Shown piece after piece: positions 6,694 through 7,536 of a stretch of DNA of 7,536 nt. The notes under the pieces are model-generated. The model saw nothing but the letters and a program-made list of their open reading frames with translations. It did no database searches and was not told where the DNA came from. The stretch comes from Clostridiales bacterium (GTDB taxonomy: Bacteria; Bacillota; Clostridia; Saccharofermentanales; UBA5734), in NCBI GenBank assembly GCA_003451915.1, contig DMJC01000190.1:1-7536 (forward strand), read 5' to 3'. How positions within the stretch are numbered: position 1 is the stretch's first letter; each line of letters opens with the position of its first letter. Position numbers and translations under genes: made by a program.

Positions 6694-6710
6694 GCCCATC
6701 GTGATAGAAT
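6683..6710 (+). promoter_or_regulatory. Possible promoter of the homocysteine methyltransferase gene
   Basis: On the plus strand TAGAAT (6705-6710, five of six) is preceded by a weak TTGTTT (6683-6688) at a 16-bp spacer. Initiation near 6717 would give a leader of about 20 nt carrying TGGAGG. The short leader leaves no room for an S-box or T-box element. The -35 box touches the -35 of the divergent tRNA-Gly promoter. Confidence 0.4.
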
Positions 6711-6737
6711 ATGACAATAAAATGCCTGGAGGATCAG

Positions 6738-7536
6738 ATGAAACCAGCTAAGGAACTTCTGCAGAATAAAATTTTACTGGCTGACGGTGCCATGGGCACC
6801 TATTATGCCCAGCTGGCTGATGCAGGCACAACACCCTGTGAACTGGCCAATCTGAGCAATCCAGCCCTGATCCGCCAAATTCATCTTGAATATCTGGCTT
6901 CAGGTGCCCGGCTGCTGCGGTCAAACACCTTTGCCGCCGCCGCAATATGCGGCCCGGAGGATCCGCGGCATCTGACTGCTGTCATCAGAACTGGCTATCA
7001 GCTGGCTGCCGCAGTGGCCGGCGACCTGGCCTGTGTCGCAGCCGATATCGGCCCGGTCTACAATCTGGAGCCTGAGCAAGCCCAGGCTGCGCAGCAGATC
7101 GTCCTTAATGCCTTTTTCGATGAAGGTGCTGATTTATATATTTTTGAAACATTTGCCGATCCGGATGACTTCCTGCCCTTCTGCAGACAGATCAAAACTG
7201 TCAGGCCGCAAGCTGTGATCATTGCTTCCTTTGCGCTCAATGCCGACGGTTATACCCGTAAAGGGCTGTCCATTTCACATCTGTCAAGTGTTCTCGAACA
7301 GCATCCGGATATTGATATCTGGGGTTTTAACTGTGGCATCGGCCCGACCCACCTGGCTGAGCAAACAGCACGTCTTGAGGTGACAGGCAAACCGTTGACT
7401 TTGATGCCCAACAGCGGTTATCCCCGACAGGAAAATCAGCGTCTGGTCTTTGGATCATCACCTGATTATTTTGCCCAAGTCACAGCTTCCCTGGCCAGCG
7501 GCCGGGTCAGACTGATCGGCGGCTGCTGCGGCACAA
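6738..7536 (+). CDS. Homocysteine S-methyltransferase family protein, N-terminal part (truncated by window)
   Basis: The first 266 residues are present and the frame is open to the window edge. The fold is the zinc-dependent homocysteine-binding barrel: DGAMGT (16-21), NTF (63-65), FET around Glu137, GFNCGIGP (196-203), MPNSGYP (223-229) and GGCCGT (261-266). Cys199, Cys263 and Cys264 are the expected zinc ligands that activate the homocysteine thiol for methylation to methionine. What follows is not visible. The protein could be a stand-alone enzyme, a fusion to methylenetetrahydrofolate reductase (YitJ type), or the first module of a cobalamin-dependent MetH, so no symbol is given. The ATG has a GGAGG site (6728-6732) 5 nt upstream. 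It acts in cytosolic methionine and one-carbon metabolism and is transcribed away from the tRNA genes. Confidence 0.92.
   Translation, partial: MKPAKELLQNKILLADGAMGTYYAQLADAGTTPCELANLSNPALIRQIHLEYLASGARLLRSNTFAAAAICGPEDPRHLTAVIRTGYQLAAAVAGDLACVAADIGPVYNLEPEQAQAAQQIVLNAFFDEGADLYIFETFADPDDFLPFCRQIKTVRPQAVIIASFALNADGYTRKGLSISHLSSVLEQHPDIDIWGFNCGIGPTHLAEQTARLEVTGKPLTLMPNSGYPRQENQRLVFGSSPDYFAQVTASLASGRVRLIGGCCGT

Noticed and set aside
6646..6737. SAM or T-box riboswitch upstream of the homocysteine methyltransferase gene
   Set aside because: The gap is only 92 bp and is filled by divergent promoter elements. No S-box or T-box core motifs are visible, and the likely leader is about 20 nt.

Overview
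The window looks like chromosomal DNA from an anaerobic Bacillota, most likely a Clostridia member of the Oscillospirales/Lachnospirales type. This is inferred from the proteins. The topoisomerase pair is the divergent second type IIA pair common in Clostridia (SFEILSNSIDEAREGFG and NQGIAVGMASNICSFN signatures). The gene after it belongs to a clostridial membrane-anchored deacetylase-like family. No species can be named from the sequence alone.

Layout. Positions 1-202 hold no gene. They contain an elaborate simple-repeat element: purine-rich heptamers on the left, a GC-rich hairpin, a second small hairpin, then 17 pyrimidine-rich (C/T)CTTCAT heptamers punctuated by four TCAT tetramers. The array ends at the stop codon of the neighbouring gene. 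Positions 203-6267, on the minus strand, form a tight three-gene operon read from right to left. It encodes a ParE/GyrB-like ATPase-toprim subunit, a ParC/GyrA-like DNA-cleaving subunit, and a one-pass membrane protein with TPR-like helices and a polysaccharide-deacetylase-like domain that has lost its metal ligands. Gaps are 15 bp and 2 bp. The operon has a good sigma-A type promoter at 6304-6332.

Positions 6364-6693 carry two separately transcribed minus-strand tRNA genes, tRNA-Gly(UCC) and tRNA-Arg(UCU). Each has its own 17-bp-spacer promoter and its own intrinsic terminator. The tRNA-Gly terminator T-tract runs directly into the -35 box of the tRNA-Arg promoter, and that promoter's -10 box is flanked by an 8-bp inverted repeat. 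From 6738 to the right edge, on the plus strand, is the beginning of a homocysteine S-methyltransferase family gene, divergent from the tRNAs. It is truncated by the window.

How the genes work together. The two topoisomerase subunits should form one A2B2 enzyme that passes DNA duplexes through each other. The CTD lacks a recognisable GyrA box, so decatenation/relaxation (topoisomerase IV-like) is more likely than supercoiling. The membrane protein is co-transcribed and probably translationally coupled, but its link to the topoisomerase is not evident from sequence. The methyltransferase belongs to methionine/one-carbon metabolism and is unrelated to the operon. Most of the window is conventional. 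The points most worth a second look are the repeat element, the apparent pseudo-enzyme, and the compressed tRNA promoter/terminator arrangement.
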